This document shows positions 1-7,744 of a stretch of 53,769 nucleotides of DNA, in pieces. Position numbers and translations under genes: made by a program. Below the pieces are notes generated by a model. It was given only the letters and a program-made list of their open reading frames with translations. It ran no database searches and was not told the DNA's origin. This DNA comes from Alloyangia pacifica (GTDB lineage Bacteria > Pseudomonadota > Alphaproteobacteria > Rhodobacterales > Rhodobacteraceae): assembly GCF_900116195.1 (NCBI RefSeq), contig NZ_FOZW01000020.1, forward strand, positions 1 to 53,769, written 5' to 3'. The number at the start of each line of letters is the position of its first letter. Position 1 is the first letter of the stretch.

Positions 1-1
1 C

Positions 2-475
2 CTGCCCAAGGTGCGCTTCTCGCTGCGCGCCCGCGGCGATCTCGCGCCGCTCGAGCAGGCGCTCGGCGTGGCGCTGCCGCGCGGGATCGGCGAGACCGTG
101 AAGGGGGCCGTCGAGGTCGCCTGCCTCGGTCCCGACGAATGGCTGGTTCTGGCCGCCGAAGCCGCGCCGGTGGCAGATGCCTGTGCTGGCGTCTACGCGG
201 CCCTGCCGCACAGCCTGGTGGAGATCACCGCCCGCGAGGTGACCTTCGTCATCGAGGGCCCGCGCGCGCCTGAGCTGATGACCATCGGCTGCGCCCGCGA
301 CATCGACGCCATTGCCGTCGGCTCCGCCCGCCGCACCCTCTTCGACGGCGCCACCGTCACCCTCTGGCGCGACGCCGAGGACCGCTTCCGCATTGACGTC
401 TGGAACAGCTTCGCCCCACACCTGCTGCACCTCCTCCAGATCGGCGCACGTGAACTCGCTGCTGAAACCCTCTGA
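2..475 (+). CDS. soxG: Sarcosine oxidase gamma subunit, 5'-truncated by window edge
   Basis: This is the C-terminal part of the gamma subunit of heterotetrameric sarcosine oxidase, which oxidatively demethylates sarcosine to glycine and passes the methyl carbon to tetrahydrofolate. The frame is open to the window edge; a GTG at 11 is available, but the family normally has more N-terminal sequence, so the gene probably starts upstream. Visible family features are GPDEWLVL near residue 40 of the visible part, the ITAREVTFVIEGP strand, the RTLFDGATVTLWR stretch and a terminal FAPHLLHLLQ helix. It ends 17 bases before glyA, and the soxBDAG-glyA-purU order is common in roseobacters. The other sox subunits lie outside the window. 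The family call is confident; the true start is not visible. Confidence 0.85.
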   Translation: MPKVRFSLRARGDLAPLEQALGVALPRGIGETVKGAVEVACLGPDEWLVLAAEAAPVADACAGVYAALPHSLVEITAREVTFVIEGPRAPELMTIGCARDIDAIAVGSARRTLFDGATVTLWRDAEDRFRIDVWNSFAPHLLHLLQIGARELAAETL

Positions 476-492
476 CCTGAAGGGATAACCCC

Positions 493-1767
493 ATGTTCAA
501 CAGACTGCCCAAGAGCGGCATCTCCGATGCCCTCGTCGCCACCGCCGTGGCCGCGGAGCTGACCCGTCAGCAAAGCCAGATCGAGCTCATCGCCTCGGAA
601 AACATCGTGTCGGCCAACGTCATGGCGGCGCAGGGTTCGGTGCTGACCAACAAGTATGCCGAAGGCTATCCCGGCAAGCGCTATTACGGCGGCTGCGAGC
701 ACGTGGATACGGTCGAGCAGATCGCCATCGATCGGCTCAAGCAGCTCTTTGGTGCCGAATACGCCAACGTGCAGCCGCATTCCGGCGCGCAGGCCAACCA
801 GGCGGTGTTCCTCGCCCTGCTCGAGCCCGGTGACCGGATCATGGGTCTCTCGCTGGCCCATGGCGGCCACCTGACGCATGGCTCGCCGGTCACCATGTCG
901 GGCAAGTGGTTCGACGTGGTCTCCTACGAGGTCGATGCCGACAGCCACCTGATCGACATGGAGAAGGTCCGTGCGAAGGCACTGGAGACCAAGCCCAAGC
1001 TGATCGTCGCTGGCGCCTCGGCCTATCCGCGCAGGATCGACTTCGAGGGCTTCCGCAAGATCGCCGACGAGGTCGGGGCCTACCTGATGGTCGACATGGC
1101 GCATTACGCGGGGCTGATCGCCGGCGGCAAGTATCCGAACCCGGTTCCGCATGCGCATGTGGTCACCTCGACCACCCACAAGACCCTGCGCGGCCCACGC
1201 GGCGGTGTCATCCTGACCAATGACGAGGCGCTGGCGAAGAAGCTCAACTCGGCGGTCTTCCCCGGCAACCAGGGCGGCCCGCTGATGCATGTGATCGCCG
1301 CGAAGGCCGTTGCCTTCGGCGAGGCGCTGCAGCCCGAGTTCGCGGATTACGCGGAGCAGGTGATCGAGAACGCCAAGGCGCTGGCCGATGTGCTGATGGT
1401 CGGCGGGCTCGGCATCGTCTCGGGTGGCACCGACAGTCACATGGTGCTGGTCGACCTGCAGCCCAAGGGCGTGACCGGCAAGGTCGCCGAGATCGCGCTC
1501 GAGCGGGCAGGGCTCACCTGCAACAAGAACTCGATCCCCAACGATCCGCAGAAGCCCTTCGTCACCTCGGGCATCCGGCTCGGCACCTCGGCGGGCACCA
1601 CGCGCGGCTTCCGCGAGGCCGAGTTCGAGCTGATCGGCGGGCTGATCCTGCGGGTGATCGATGCGCTGTCGCACGATCCCGAAGGCAACGCCGAGGTCGA
1701 GGCGATGGTGCGGGCGGAAGTGCAGGCGCTCTGCGACGACTTCCCGATCTACGCGGCCACCGCCTGA
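493..1767 (+). CDS. glyA: Serine hydroxymethyltransferase
   Basis: PLP enzyme that interconverts serine and glycine with transfer of a C1 unit to or from tetrahydrofolate; cytoplasmic. The 424-aa length is normal for the family. The PLP-binding lysine is K230 in the motif [14 protein letters not shown]. The N-terminal ELIASEN and [13 protein letters not shown] motifs of the folate/PLP site are present. A good ribosome site (aaggga) lies about 7 bases before the ATG. Its place directly after soxG suggests it serves sarcosine/betaine breakdown, turning the glycine and methylene-THF made by sarcosine oxidase into serine. Roseobacters often have a second glyA elsewhere, so this may be the catabolic copy; that is inference. 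Confidence 0.97.
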   Translation: MFNRLPKSGISDALVATAVAAELTRQQSQIELIASENIVSANVMAAQGSVLTNKYAEGYPGKRYYGGCEHVDTVEQIAIDRLKQLFGAEYANVQPHSGAQANQAVFLALLEPGDRIMGLSLAHGGHLTHGSPVTMSGKWFDVVSYEVDADSHLIDMEKVRAKALETKPKLIVAGASAYPRRIDFEGFRKIADEVGAYLMVDMAHYAGLIAGGKYPNPVPHAHVVTSTTHKTLRGPRGGVILTNDEALAKKLNSAVFPGNQGGPLMHVIAAKAVAFGEALQPEFADYAEQVIENAKALADVLMVGGLGIVSGGTDSHMVLVDLQPKGVTGKVAEIALERAGLTCNKNSIPNDPQKPFVTSGIRLGTSAGTTRGFREAEFELIGGLILRVIDALSHDPEGNAEVEAMVRAEVQALCDDFPIYAATA

Positions 1768-1785
1768 TCGCAGGCAAAGGCTCCA

Positions 1786-1811
1786 GCCCCGCCCGCACAT
1801 CCGGGCGGGGC
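1786..1811. terminator. GC-rich hairpin between glyA and purU
   Basis: Perfect 10-bp stem GCCCCGCCCG / CGGGCGGGGC with a 6-base loop, 18 bases after the glyA stop. No T-run follows on either strand, so it may be a weak terminator, a processing or attenuation point, or an mRNA 3'-end stabiliser rather than a classic intrinsic terminator. Confidence 0.5.
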
Positions 1812-1877
1812 CAATGACCGCAACCTCAAGCTCCTGGGTCCGCCTCGGGGCCGATGCTCAATCAGAGTCCAACAGAC

Positions 1878-2762
1878 ATGTCCAAGATCATCCTGACCGT
1901 CTCCTGCCCCGTGCGCTCCGGTGTCGTGGCGGCGATTTCCTCCTATCTCGCCGAGCAGGGCTGCAACATCCATGACAGCTCGCAGTTCTCGGACATCGAG
2001 AACGACCGCTTCTTCATGCGTCTCAGCTTCGTCTCAGAGCAGGGAGTGACGCAGGAGACGCTGAGCACAGGCTTTGCCGAGATTGCCGCGCGACTGGGTG
2101 CGGATTTCGCCTTCCACGATCCGTCGGAAAAGATGAAGGTGGTGATCATGGTCAGCCGCTTCGGGCACTGCCTGAACGACCTGCTCTACCGCTGGCGCAT
2201 CGGCGCGCTGCCGGTCGAGATCGTCGCGGTGATCTCCAACCACATGGATTACCAGAAGGTGGTGGTGAACCACGATCTGCCGTTCCATTGCATCAAGGTG
2301 ACCAAGCAGAACAAGCCCGAGGCCGAGGCCGCGATCATGCGCGTGGTCGAGGACACCGGCGCGGACCTGATCGTGCTGGCGCGTTACATGCAGATCCTGA
2401 GCGACGAGATGTGCCGCAAGATGTCGGGGCGGATCATCAACATTCACCATTCCTTCCTGCCGTCCTTCAAGGGGGCAAACCCCTACAAGCAGGCCTTCGA
2501 GCGCGGCGTGAAGCTGATTGGCGCGACGTCGCACTACGTGACCGCCGATCTCGACGAGGGCCCGATCATCGAGCAGGACACGATCCGCGTGACGCACGCC
2601 CAAAGCGCCGACGACTACGTCAGCCTTGGCCGCGATGTCGAGAGCCAGGTGCTCGCGCGCGCCATTCACGCGCACATCCATCGTCGGGTTTTCCTGAACG
2701 GTGACAAGACGATCGTCTTCCCGGCCAGCCCCGGGGAGTACGCCTCGGAGCGGATGGGCTGA
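1878..2762 (+). CDS. purU: Formyltetrahydrofolate deformylase
   Basis: Hydrolyses 10-formyl-THF to formate and THF, recycling folate when C1 units are in excess; cytoplasmic. An N-terminal ACT-type regulatory domain (about residues 3-85, opening with ILTVSCPVRSG) is followed by a formyltransferase-fold hydrolase domain with the HHSFLPSFKGANPYKQAF motif of the active-site region. The start at 1878 (MSKIILTV) matches where family members begin; an in-frame ATG at 1854 adds 8 residues and cannot be excluded, and neither has a strong ribosome site. It follows soxG and glyA, consistent with removing C1 overflow from methyl-group catabolism. Confidence 0.95.
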   Translation: MSKIILTVSCPVRSGVVAAISSYLAEQGCNIHDSSQFSDIENDRFFMRLSFVSEQGVTQETLSTGFAEIAARLGADFAFHDPSEKMKVVIMVSRFGHCLNDLLYRWRIGALPVEIVAVISNHMDYQKVVVNHDLPFHCIKVTKQNKPEAEAAIMRVVEDTGADLIVLARYMQILSDEMCRKMSGRIINIHHSFLPSFKGANPYKQAFERGVKLIGATSHYVTADLDEGPIIEQDTIRVTHAQSADDYVSLGRDVESQVLARAIHAHIHRRVFLNGDKTIVFPASPGEYASERMG

Positions 2763-3418
2763 CGTCCTGAGCAGCCGGCGGCCCGGAGCCGGGAGGATCA
2801 TGGGCCGCTTCCACGTCAAGCGTATGCGGGGCCGACACCTTCCTGGCTTCGCCGGTCTGGGCCTTAAGCGCGTTCAGCGGACCTGCGTCGGACCTTTCCA
2901 TGCCACCAAGTGTCGGACGACATTTGCATAGGGTGCGATCAATCCTGTCGTGCTGGCGGTGGAGCGCCTCTTCGGCATCACCCGTCGTCCCGTCTGGAGA
3001 GCAGGCCAACTTCGAACTTCAGTCCATTCAGGGCAATGGGTCACGGAACGGGGTCCCGGGGCAGCGTGGATCCCGGCCCGGCACGAGCGACCGGCTTTCG
3101 GCGCGTGACCCTGCGCTGCACTGGCGCTGTGCGTGACGCGGTTGCGGTCGGCGATTTCCCGATCGTCTGGGATCGCGCTCGGAGACCTGGCCGCCCCGGG
3201 GTTCCTGTGCCTGGGGGACGCGGCGGTGCCGTTCAGCCAGGGCGGTTGCCGGAAGCTCCGTGGTATCAGCAGGGGCAAGCAGGTACGGGGCGCGCAGGCG
3301 CTCAATGAGGTTGTGCGGGTCGCCCTCCTTGCGGCATGGCGAACCCGAGCTTCAGCGGGCCACGTGTTTCGCTAGGTCTGGGAGATCAGCACGGGACCAG
3401 GTTCGTGCGCCAGAACGT
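2763..3418. other. 656-bp gap with no recognisable gene
   Basis: Several short open frames exist on both strands (for example 2910-3308 on plus and 2874-3305 on minus) but none has a plausible domain, good ribosome site or protein-like composition. The stretch lies between the end of purU and the convergent end of the flavodoxin gene. It may be decayed coding sequence; I see no identifiable parent gene, repeat or RNA. Confidence 0.5.
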
Positions 3419-3871
3419 TCAGCCGTGGTGAGAGGCAGCGATGATGTCTTCTGCCCAGGGAAGCGCCATGTCTTCCGGCAGATCGCCACTGGCGGCGTCA
3501 TGGACGACGCGCTCGCCGATCAGCGTGGCGCCCCGCCGGATGAGGCTGTCGGCGAGTTTCATCGACCCGCTGCCGAAGGTCGCGTGGTATTCGCGGTCAC
3601 CCAGGCCGAAGATCGCAAAGCGGACGCCGCCGAGATCGGGGCTCTGGGCCTCCAGCCGGTCGGCGAAGGGCTGCGCCGATGCAGGCAGATCGCCGTCGCC
3701 ATAGGAGGAACAGAGGATGATGTTCAGATCCGCCGTGCGCAGGGCGTCCGGGGCAGTGTCCGACAGGTTGCTGACCGAGGTTTCATGCGCCTCGTCCAGC
3801 GCGGTCGACAGATCGTCGGCCAGCATCTCGGCATTGCCGGTTTCGGTTCCGTAAAAGATAGCGATGTTCAT
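3419..3871 (-). CDS. Flavodoxin (MioC-like short-chain)
   Basis: 150-aa FMN electron carrier. The N-terminal phosphate-binding loop YGTETGNAE (residues 8-16), a CSSYGDGDLP segment at the isoalloxazine-binding position and a GLGDREYHATFG loop are all present and typical of flavodoxins and flavodoxin domains of P450 reductase-like proteins. It begins 3 bases after the stop of the NADPH reductase gene, so the two are co-transcribed and very probably redox partners. The pair diverges from the Rieske operon across a 158-bp control region. I infer that it carries electrons from the reductase to the Rieske protein; flavodoxin would be an unusual donor, since Rieske oxygenases usually use ferredoxins or fused flavin/FeS reductases. 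Confidence 0.88.
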   Translation of the reverse strand: MNIAIFYGTETGNAEMLADDLSTALDEAHETSVSNLSDTAPDALRTADLNIILCSSYGDGDLPASAQPFADRLEAQSPDLGGVRFAIFGLGDREYHATFGSGSMKLADSLIRRGATLIGERVVHDAASGDLPEDMALPWAEDIIAASHHG

Positions 3872-3874
3872 GGG

Positions 3875-5050
3875 TCAGACGTCCTGAAGTGTCGGGAGGG
3901 TCAGCAGGTCAGCGCGCTGCGCCAGCTTTCGCCGGCACCTTTCAGGCGCGGCAACTGCCTTTTCGTGTGCGTCGATGGCCTGCCAATGGGCGAAATCGAC
4001 CGTGCCGGGGACGTCCTGCAAGAGGCGACGGCCGGGTCTGCGGGGATCGGGCGCGAGTTCCCGCAGGATCCGGGCGGCAAGAGCTTGCGCCTCCTCTCGG
4101 CAACGCGGCAGGGCTCCCGTGGGGCCGTTCGCGAACCAGCCGGTGTGATAGCAGTCCGCGACCTGTTCGCCCGTCAGCGCTTGGTCCGAGGCGAATCCGA
4201 TGGCGGTGAGCAGCGCACTGGCGGAGAGCGTCTCTGCCCCGTTCGGCGTGGTGACGTCCAGCAGCAGGCCGCCCGGCCCGCGGCGTACCGCGGTTGGCGT
4301 GGTCTGGAAGCGAAACTCGACGGGCAGCGGGCCGGAGGTCGTCTCGGCAAGCGTGGCCAGAAGGCCCTCGACCCCCGCGCCGCCCTGCGCGGGCGGCTGG
4401 ATGCTGGCATTGATCCGGCTCAGCGTGGCCAGTTCCCGGATCATTGCCGGGTCGAACCTTGCGGCCGTGGCGGGCGAGCGCCCTACAATGGTAATCCTCT
4501 CGACGCGCTGCCGGGACAGCCAATCGCTGGGGCCGGGCCCGAGGTCGCTGCCGGCCAGCTCCTCCGGGGTCTTGACCAGCAGGCGCAGGATGTCGATGGC
4601 CACGTTGCCGGTGCCGATGATCACGGGATGTGCGCCAAGATCGGGCAAGGGCCCGGCGTCGGGGTGCTCGTAGAGCGCGCGGGTCAGGCGGGCGGAGCCG
4701 ATGATCCCCGGCAGGTCGTCTCCGGGTAGGCCGAGCGGGCGGTCCGCGGACAGGCCGGCCGCCAGAACCACCGCGTCATACGCGCCGCAAAGATCGGTCA
4801 GGCTCACATCCGCACCGATCCGCAGATTGCCGAAGAACTGCCCGCCCATTCGAGTGAAGATCCGGTCAAACTGGCGGCTCACTGCCTTGGTGCCCTGATG
4901 GTCCGCCGCCACCCCGTAGCGCACGAGGCCGTATGGCACAGGAAGCGCGTCGATCACGTCGACCTCGAGCCCGGGCGCGGCTTTCAGAAGCGCCTGCGCC
5001 GTGTAGCAGCCGGACGGTCCGGCCCCGACAATTGCCACTTTTCCGGTCAT
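3875..5050 (-). CDS. Adrenodoxin-reductase-type ferredoxin/flavodoxin-NADP reductase
   Basis: 391-aa FAD protein that passes electrons from NADPH to a small carrier. The FAD dinucleotide motif GAGPSG is at residues 9-14. The family signature PVPYGLVRYGVAADH follows at about 37-51, and an NADP-binding GTGNVAIDILRLL motif lies mid-protein. A C-terminal GWFANGPTGALPR segment matches the flavin-contacting end of adrenodoxin reductases. It is shorter than FprA-type homologues (about 450 aa). First gene of a two-gene operon with flavodoxin, divergent from the Rieske gene. Its natural partner is therefore probably the adjacent flavodoxin rather than a ferredoxin; the donor role to the Rieske protein is inference. 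Confidence 0.92.
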   Translation of the reverse strand: MTGKVAIVGAGPSGCYTAQALLKAAPGLEVDVIDALPVPYGLVRYGVAADHQGTKAVSRQFDRIFTRMGGQFFGNLRIGADVSLTDLCGAYDAVVLAAGLSADRPLGLPGDDLPGIIGSARLTRALYEHPDAGPLPDLGAHPVIIGTGNVAIDILRLLVKTPEELAGSDLGPGPSDWLSRQRVERITIVGRSPATAARFDPAMIRELATLSRINASIQPPAQGGAGVEGLLATLAETTSGPLPVEFRFQTTPTAVRRGPGGLLLDVTTPNGAETLSASALLTAIGFASDQALTGEQVADCYHTGWFANGPTGALPRCREEAQALAARILRELAPDPRRPGRRLLQDVPGTVDFAHWQAIDAHEKAVAAPERCRRKLAQRADLLTLPTLQDV

Positions 5051-5208
5051 TTACGCTCCGATGTCCTTTTGTCCGCGCTCATTCAGAGTTTTGCGATCAA
5101 TCACATTGACCGCGCGAAAAATCAATGAGAAGTTTCTATAAAGCGCAAATGGTCGATTATCGACCAAAGCTGACGCACAAAGATTGCACGACTTCACAGG
5201 AGCGCCCG
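5051..5208. promoter_or_regulatory. Divergent control region, reductase/flavodoxin versus Rieske operon
   Basis: 158-bp AT-rich spacer between two divergent operons. A TATAAA box at 5137-5142 reads toward the Rieske gene; I could not assign a convincing -35 at 17-bp spacing. The palindrome at 5150-5166 falls just downstream of that box, where a repressor would block initiation. A clear ribosome site (acaggagcg) precedes the Rieske ATG at 5209. Confidence 0.5.
5150..5166. promoter_or_regulatory. Operator-like palindrome TGGTCGATTATCGACCA
   Basis: Perfect 7-bp arms (TGGTCGA/TCGACCA) around TTA, 43 bases before the Rieske start and just after a TATAAA box. Its right part, CGATTATCGACCAA, matches 13 of 14 bases at 12238-12251 in the dctP/IclR intergenic region, suggesting one regulator for both operons. 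The IclR-type protein encoded at 12377 is the obvious candidate; binding is inferred. Confidence 0.6.
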
Positions 5209-5622
5209 ATGACCGTGGCCACACAAGATGCCAGCCCGCCGACCACATGGATCCAAATCGCTCAGTCCAGCGACCTCGATGGACCGCGTCCGGTGGTTCC
5301 GGTGAGCGCCATGGGCCAGGCACTGGTCCTCTTTCGAGACGAAGAGGGCGAGCTGGGGCTGATTGGTCGCCACTGCCCGCATCGGGGCGCCGACCTCTGC
5401 TTCGGCCGCCACGAGAACAACGGTCTTCGGTGCCCCTTCCATGGCTGGCATTTCGATCGCAACGGGAAATGCACCGAGCAGCCCGCCGAACCTGCGGATT
5501 CCACCATGTACCAGACCATCAAGCTGCCCAGCTATCCGGTCAGTGAACAGGACGGCGCGATCTTTGCCTGGTTCGGCGAGGGTGCCGCACCCGCGCTGAC
5601 CGCCGCACCTGCCACGGCCTGA
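5209..5622 (+). CDS. Stand-alone Rieske [2Fe-2S] protein of an oxygenase
   Basis: 137-aa protein that is essentially the N-terminal Rieske domain of a phthalate-dioxygenase-family oxygenase. The cluster ligands are C56-P-H58 and C75-P-F-H78, in HCPHRGADLC and RCPFHGW; the following CTEQPAEP and IFAWFGEG segments are also typical of full-length oxygenase alpha subunits, not of small Rieske ferredoxins. The start at 5209 is set by the ribosome site and by homology; an upstream in-frame ATG at 5125 would add 28 unrelated residues. It ends 20 bases before the oxygenase subunit gene. I infer it supplies, in trans, the cluster that the next protein lacks. Confidence 0.9.
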   Translation: MTVATQDASPPTTWIQIAQSSDLDGPRPVVPVSAMGQALVLFRDEEGELGLIGRHCPHRGADLCFGRHENNGLRCPFHGWHFDRNGKCTEQPAEPADSTMYQTIKLPSYPVSEQDGAIFAWFGEGAAPALTAAPATA

Positions 5623-5642
5623 GCTCCAGAAAGGACCCTCGC

Positions 5643-6872
5643 ATGATCTCTCAGAAACTGAACGACCAGATCACCCGCATCGGCCCGGGCTCCGAGGCCG
5701 GTGCCGTGCACCGCCGCTACTGGCAACCCGCCGCCCTGACGGATGAGATGACGCCCGGGATGTCGAAGCTCCCGGTCAACCTGCTCGGCGAGCGGCTGGT
5801 GCTGCTGCGCGGTGCTGACGGTACGCTGACCTTGACCGCCCGTGTGGCCTCGCCGGACGAAGCCCCGACCCACCACCCCGCCGAGGCTGATCTGCATCCG
5901 ATCGCGGGCGCACCCGTCTACCCGGTGGTGGAGAAGAACGGCATCTATTTCGCCTATCTCGGCGAGGGCGCGCCGCCGGCCTTCCCTAACTTCGACTGCT
6001 TCCGTGCGCCCGACAGCCATGTCTTCGCCTTCAAGGGCCTCTGGGAGTGCAACTGGCTGCAGGCGCTCGAGATTGGCATCGACCCGGGTCATGCCTCCTT
6101 CCTGCATCGCTTCCTGCAGGACGAGGACCCCGCCGACAGCTACGGCAAGCAGTTCCGCGACAAGGCCGCGGACACCAACATGCCGATCACCCAGGTGCTG
6201 CGCGAATACCCGCGCCCCGACATCGAGGTCGAAGAGACCGATTTCGGGCTCAAGATCACCTCGCTGCGCCATATGGACGGCGGGCTGACCCATGTGCGGG
6301 TGACCAACCAGATCTTCCCCTCGGCGATCTGCATCCCGATGTCGCGCGAGATGATCATCACCCAGTGGCACGTGCCGGTCGATGACGAGAACTGCTATTG
6401 GGTCACCATGTTCACCAGTTTCGACAAGCCGGTGAACAAGGCCCTGATGCGCGAACAGCGGCTGCAGGAGCACAGTCTGCCAGACTACGCGCCGCTGAAA
6501 AACAAGTCGAACGACTATCACTACAACCCCGAAGAGCAGAAGACCGAGACCTATACGGGCATGGGGCTGGACATCAACGTGCACGATCAGTGGGCCGTGG
6601 AAGGCATGGGCGCGATCCAGGACCGTACCCGCGAGCACCTCGGCCGGGGAGATGCGGCGATCGTTCGCTACCGCCTGCTGCTGCGCAAGGCGATCAAGGC
6701 GGTGGGCGCGGGGCAGTTCGACCGGCTGCCGATGCAGGATCAGCCGGGCACCGCGTCGCTCATCGGCCCGCTGTCGAACGACGCGATTGCTGACAGCGAC
6801 GACTGGCAGGCGGCGAGCTGGAAATATGACATGACCCGCCGCGCGGCCTGCCCGTGGGATGCCTCGGTATGA
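5643..6872 (+). CDS. Rieske-type oxygenase catalytic subunit lacking its own Rieske ligands
   Basis: 409-aa protein related to phthalate-dioxygenase-type Rieske non-heme iron oxygenases. The mononuclear iron site is intact: bridging D147 and ligands H150 and H155 in GIDPGHASFLH, preceded by the ECNWLQALE helix. The N-terminus keeps the Rieske-fold framework (RRYWQPAALTDEM, LLGERLVLLRGADG, IYFAYLGEGAPPAFPNF), but where CPHRGA and CPxHGW should be it has only a short ARVASPDEAPTHHPAEA-type stretch, so no cysteine/histidine ligand pairs remain. The cluster is presumably provided by the upstream Rieske protein. Loss of the cluster in an oxygenase subunit with supply in trans is known for caffeine demethylase NdmC/NdmD. 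Substrate unknown; N- or O-demethylation or hydroxylation are both possible. Confidence 0.88.
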   Translation: MISQKLNDQITRIGPGSEAGAVHRRYWQPAALTDEMTPGMSKLPVNLLGERLVLLRGADGTLTLTARVASPDEAPTHHPAEADLHPIAGAPVYPVVEKNGIYFAYLGEGAPPAFPNFDCFRAPDSHVFAFKGLWECNWLQALEIGIDPGHASFLHRFLQDEDPADSYGKQFRDKAADTNMPITQVLREYPRPDIEVEETDFGLKITSLRHMDGGLTHVRVTNQIFPSAICIPMSREMIITQWHVPVDDENCYWVTMFTSFDKPVNKALMREQRLQEHSLPDYAPLKNKSNDYHYNPEEQKTETYTGMGLDINVHDQWAVEGMGAIQDRTREHLGRGDAAIVRYRLLLRKAIKAVGAGQFDRLPMQDQPGTASLIGPLSNDAIADSDDWQAASWKYDMTRRAACPWDASV

Positions 6873-7336
6873 GCACGCCGACCGGGGCTGAGCCGTTCCA
6901 GGATATCCTGGACGGCTACTTCACCCTGAAGGAATCCGTGCGCCAGATGATGGAGCGGCATGATCTGGCTTGGGTCTGGCTGGCGCTCTGGCACGCGCCG
7001 GTGATGGACATCGCCGGGCTCGGCCCGAAGGAGCCGGTGCCTCTGCACCTGCGCGACGGCTATGCGGGGGTGATCGAGGGTCTGTCCCTCACGGCGGTGC
7101 GGACGGGGGCGGAGGCCGAGCCGGTGCTGATCGGCACCGGCGATTGGCGCTGGCTAGACACGCGCGCGGATCCAGCTTTGCCGCAGGACATCCGCCTGGC
7201 GGAGCCCGCATTCTTTCGGGGGATCGGGCTGAGCCTCGGCGGTGCTGCGAACCGCCGAGGCATTCCGGCGACCGAGCTGACCGAGGATCTTGCCCGGCTT
7301 GCCGAGCAGCCGGGACGCAGCGCCTTCACCGCCTGA
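6869..7336 (+). CDS. Unknown 155-aa protein, coupled to the oxygenase subunit
   Basis: I do not recognise a family. The ATG at 6869 overlaps the oxygenase stop by ATGA, so it is translationally coupled; an upstream in-frame start at 6854 is less likely. The protein is soluble-looking, tryptophan-rich near the N-terminus (AWVWLALWHAP, residues about 31-41), with a GTGDWRWLDTRADP segment mid-protein and an R/G-rich C-terminal part. It has no cysteine, so no metal cluster is expected. Its size is like the small beta subunits of ring-hydroxylating oxygenases, but the sequence does not look like that family. It is probably a third subunit, assembly factor or accessory of the split oxygenase, by position only. 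Confidence 0.75.
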   Translation: MSTPTGAEPFQDILDGYFTLKESVRQMMERHDLAWVWLALWHAPVMDIAGLGPKEPVPLHLRDGYAGVIEGLSLTAVRTGAEAEPVLIGTGDWRWLDTRADPALPQDIRLAEPAFFRGIGLSLGGAANRRGIPATELTEDLARLAEQPGRSAFTA

Positions 7337-7363
7337 ACGGCCCGATTTCGGGGATCAATGGTG

Positions 7364-7387
7364 CCGCCCGGCGACCCCGCCGGGCGG
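7364..7387. terminator. Bidirectional terminator between convergent operons
   Basis: Perfect 9-bp stem CCGCCCGGC/GCCGGGCGG with a 6-base loop, followed on plus by tatttgattt. It sits between the end of the Rieske operon (7336) and the end of the tautomerase gene (7404, minus). Confidence 0.7.
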
Positions 7388-7403
7388 TATTTGATTTGGG
7401 GCC

Positions 7404-7742
7404 TCAGGCCTTGAGGCTCTTCTTGTAGCAGTCCGGATCCATGTCGCGGATGTCCGCGCTGATCGCCTCGATGTCGGGGCAGACCTCGCGCAGCTTGCCG
7501 GTCAGCGCGACCGACAGACCGAGCTTTGCCTCGGGCGTGCGTCCGGCCAGCATCGAGACGGTCACGTGAATGAATGAGCCGCGCCCGTCCCCCAGAAGGA
7601 TCGCCTCGGAGGGCAGCAGGCGCGCCTTCACGTCGGCCCTCTGCATGATGCCGGTGGCAACCGCCGTGTCCAGCAGGTCCGACAGAACCGCCGGCCCGTC
7701 GAGCCCTTCGGGCGCGAAATACTCTACAACCAGATGCGGCAT
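7404..7742 (-). CDS. 5-carboxymethyl-2-hydroxymuconate isomerase-like tautomerase
   Basis: 112-aa member of the tautomerase superfamily, HpaF/CHMI branch. Family enzymes use the N-terminal proline (here MPHLVVEYF, so Pro becomes residue 1 after Met removal) as general base to isomerise 2-hydroxymuconate-type enols. The start is at 7742; the frame continues upstream inside the preceding gene, but only this Met gives the catalytic proline. It begins 2 bases after the stop of the glutamine-synthetase-like gene and is the last gene of the TRAP operon. The presence of this fold suggests an unsaturated keto/enol intermediate in the pathway; whether the substrate is the classical homoprotocatechuate intermediate is doubtful because no other hpa genes are here. 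Confidence 0.85.
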   Translation of the reverse strand: MPHLVVEYFAPEGLDGPAVLSDLLDTAVATGIMQRADVKARLLPSEAILLGDGRGSFIHVTVSMLAGRTPEAKLGLSVALTGKLREVCPDIEAISADIRDMDPDCYKKSLKA

Positions 7743-7744
7743 GT

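Noticed and set aside
193..1800. 535-codon open frame on minus, opposite soxG/glyA
   Set aside because: Exactly antisense to glyA, with Asp/His/Arg-rich composition typical of a GC-rich shadow frame; no domain.
1786..1811. Classic intrinsic terminator after glyA
   Set aside because: The stem is strong but no T-run follows, so I do not claim full termination.
2874..3305. 143-codon minus frame in the gap after purU
   Set aside because: No ribosome site, domain or conserved-looking block; left as unexplained gap.
3260..4729. 489-codon plus-strand frame
   Set aside because: Antisense to flavodoxin and the reductase, both of which have clear motifs; composition is not protein-like.
5125..5208. 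N-terminal extension of the Rieske protein
   Set aside because: The 28 extra residues are unlike the family and overlap the promoter palindrome; the ATG at 5209 has the ribosome site.
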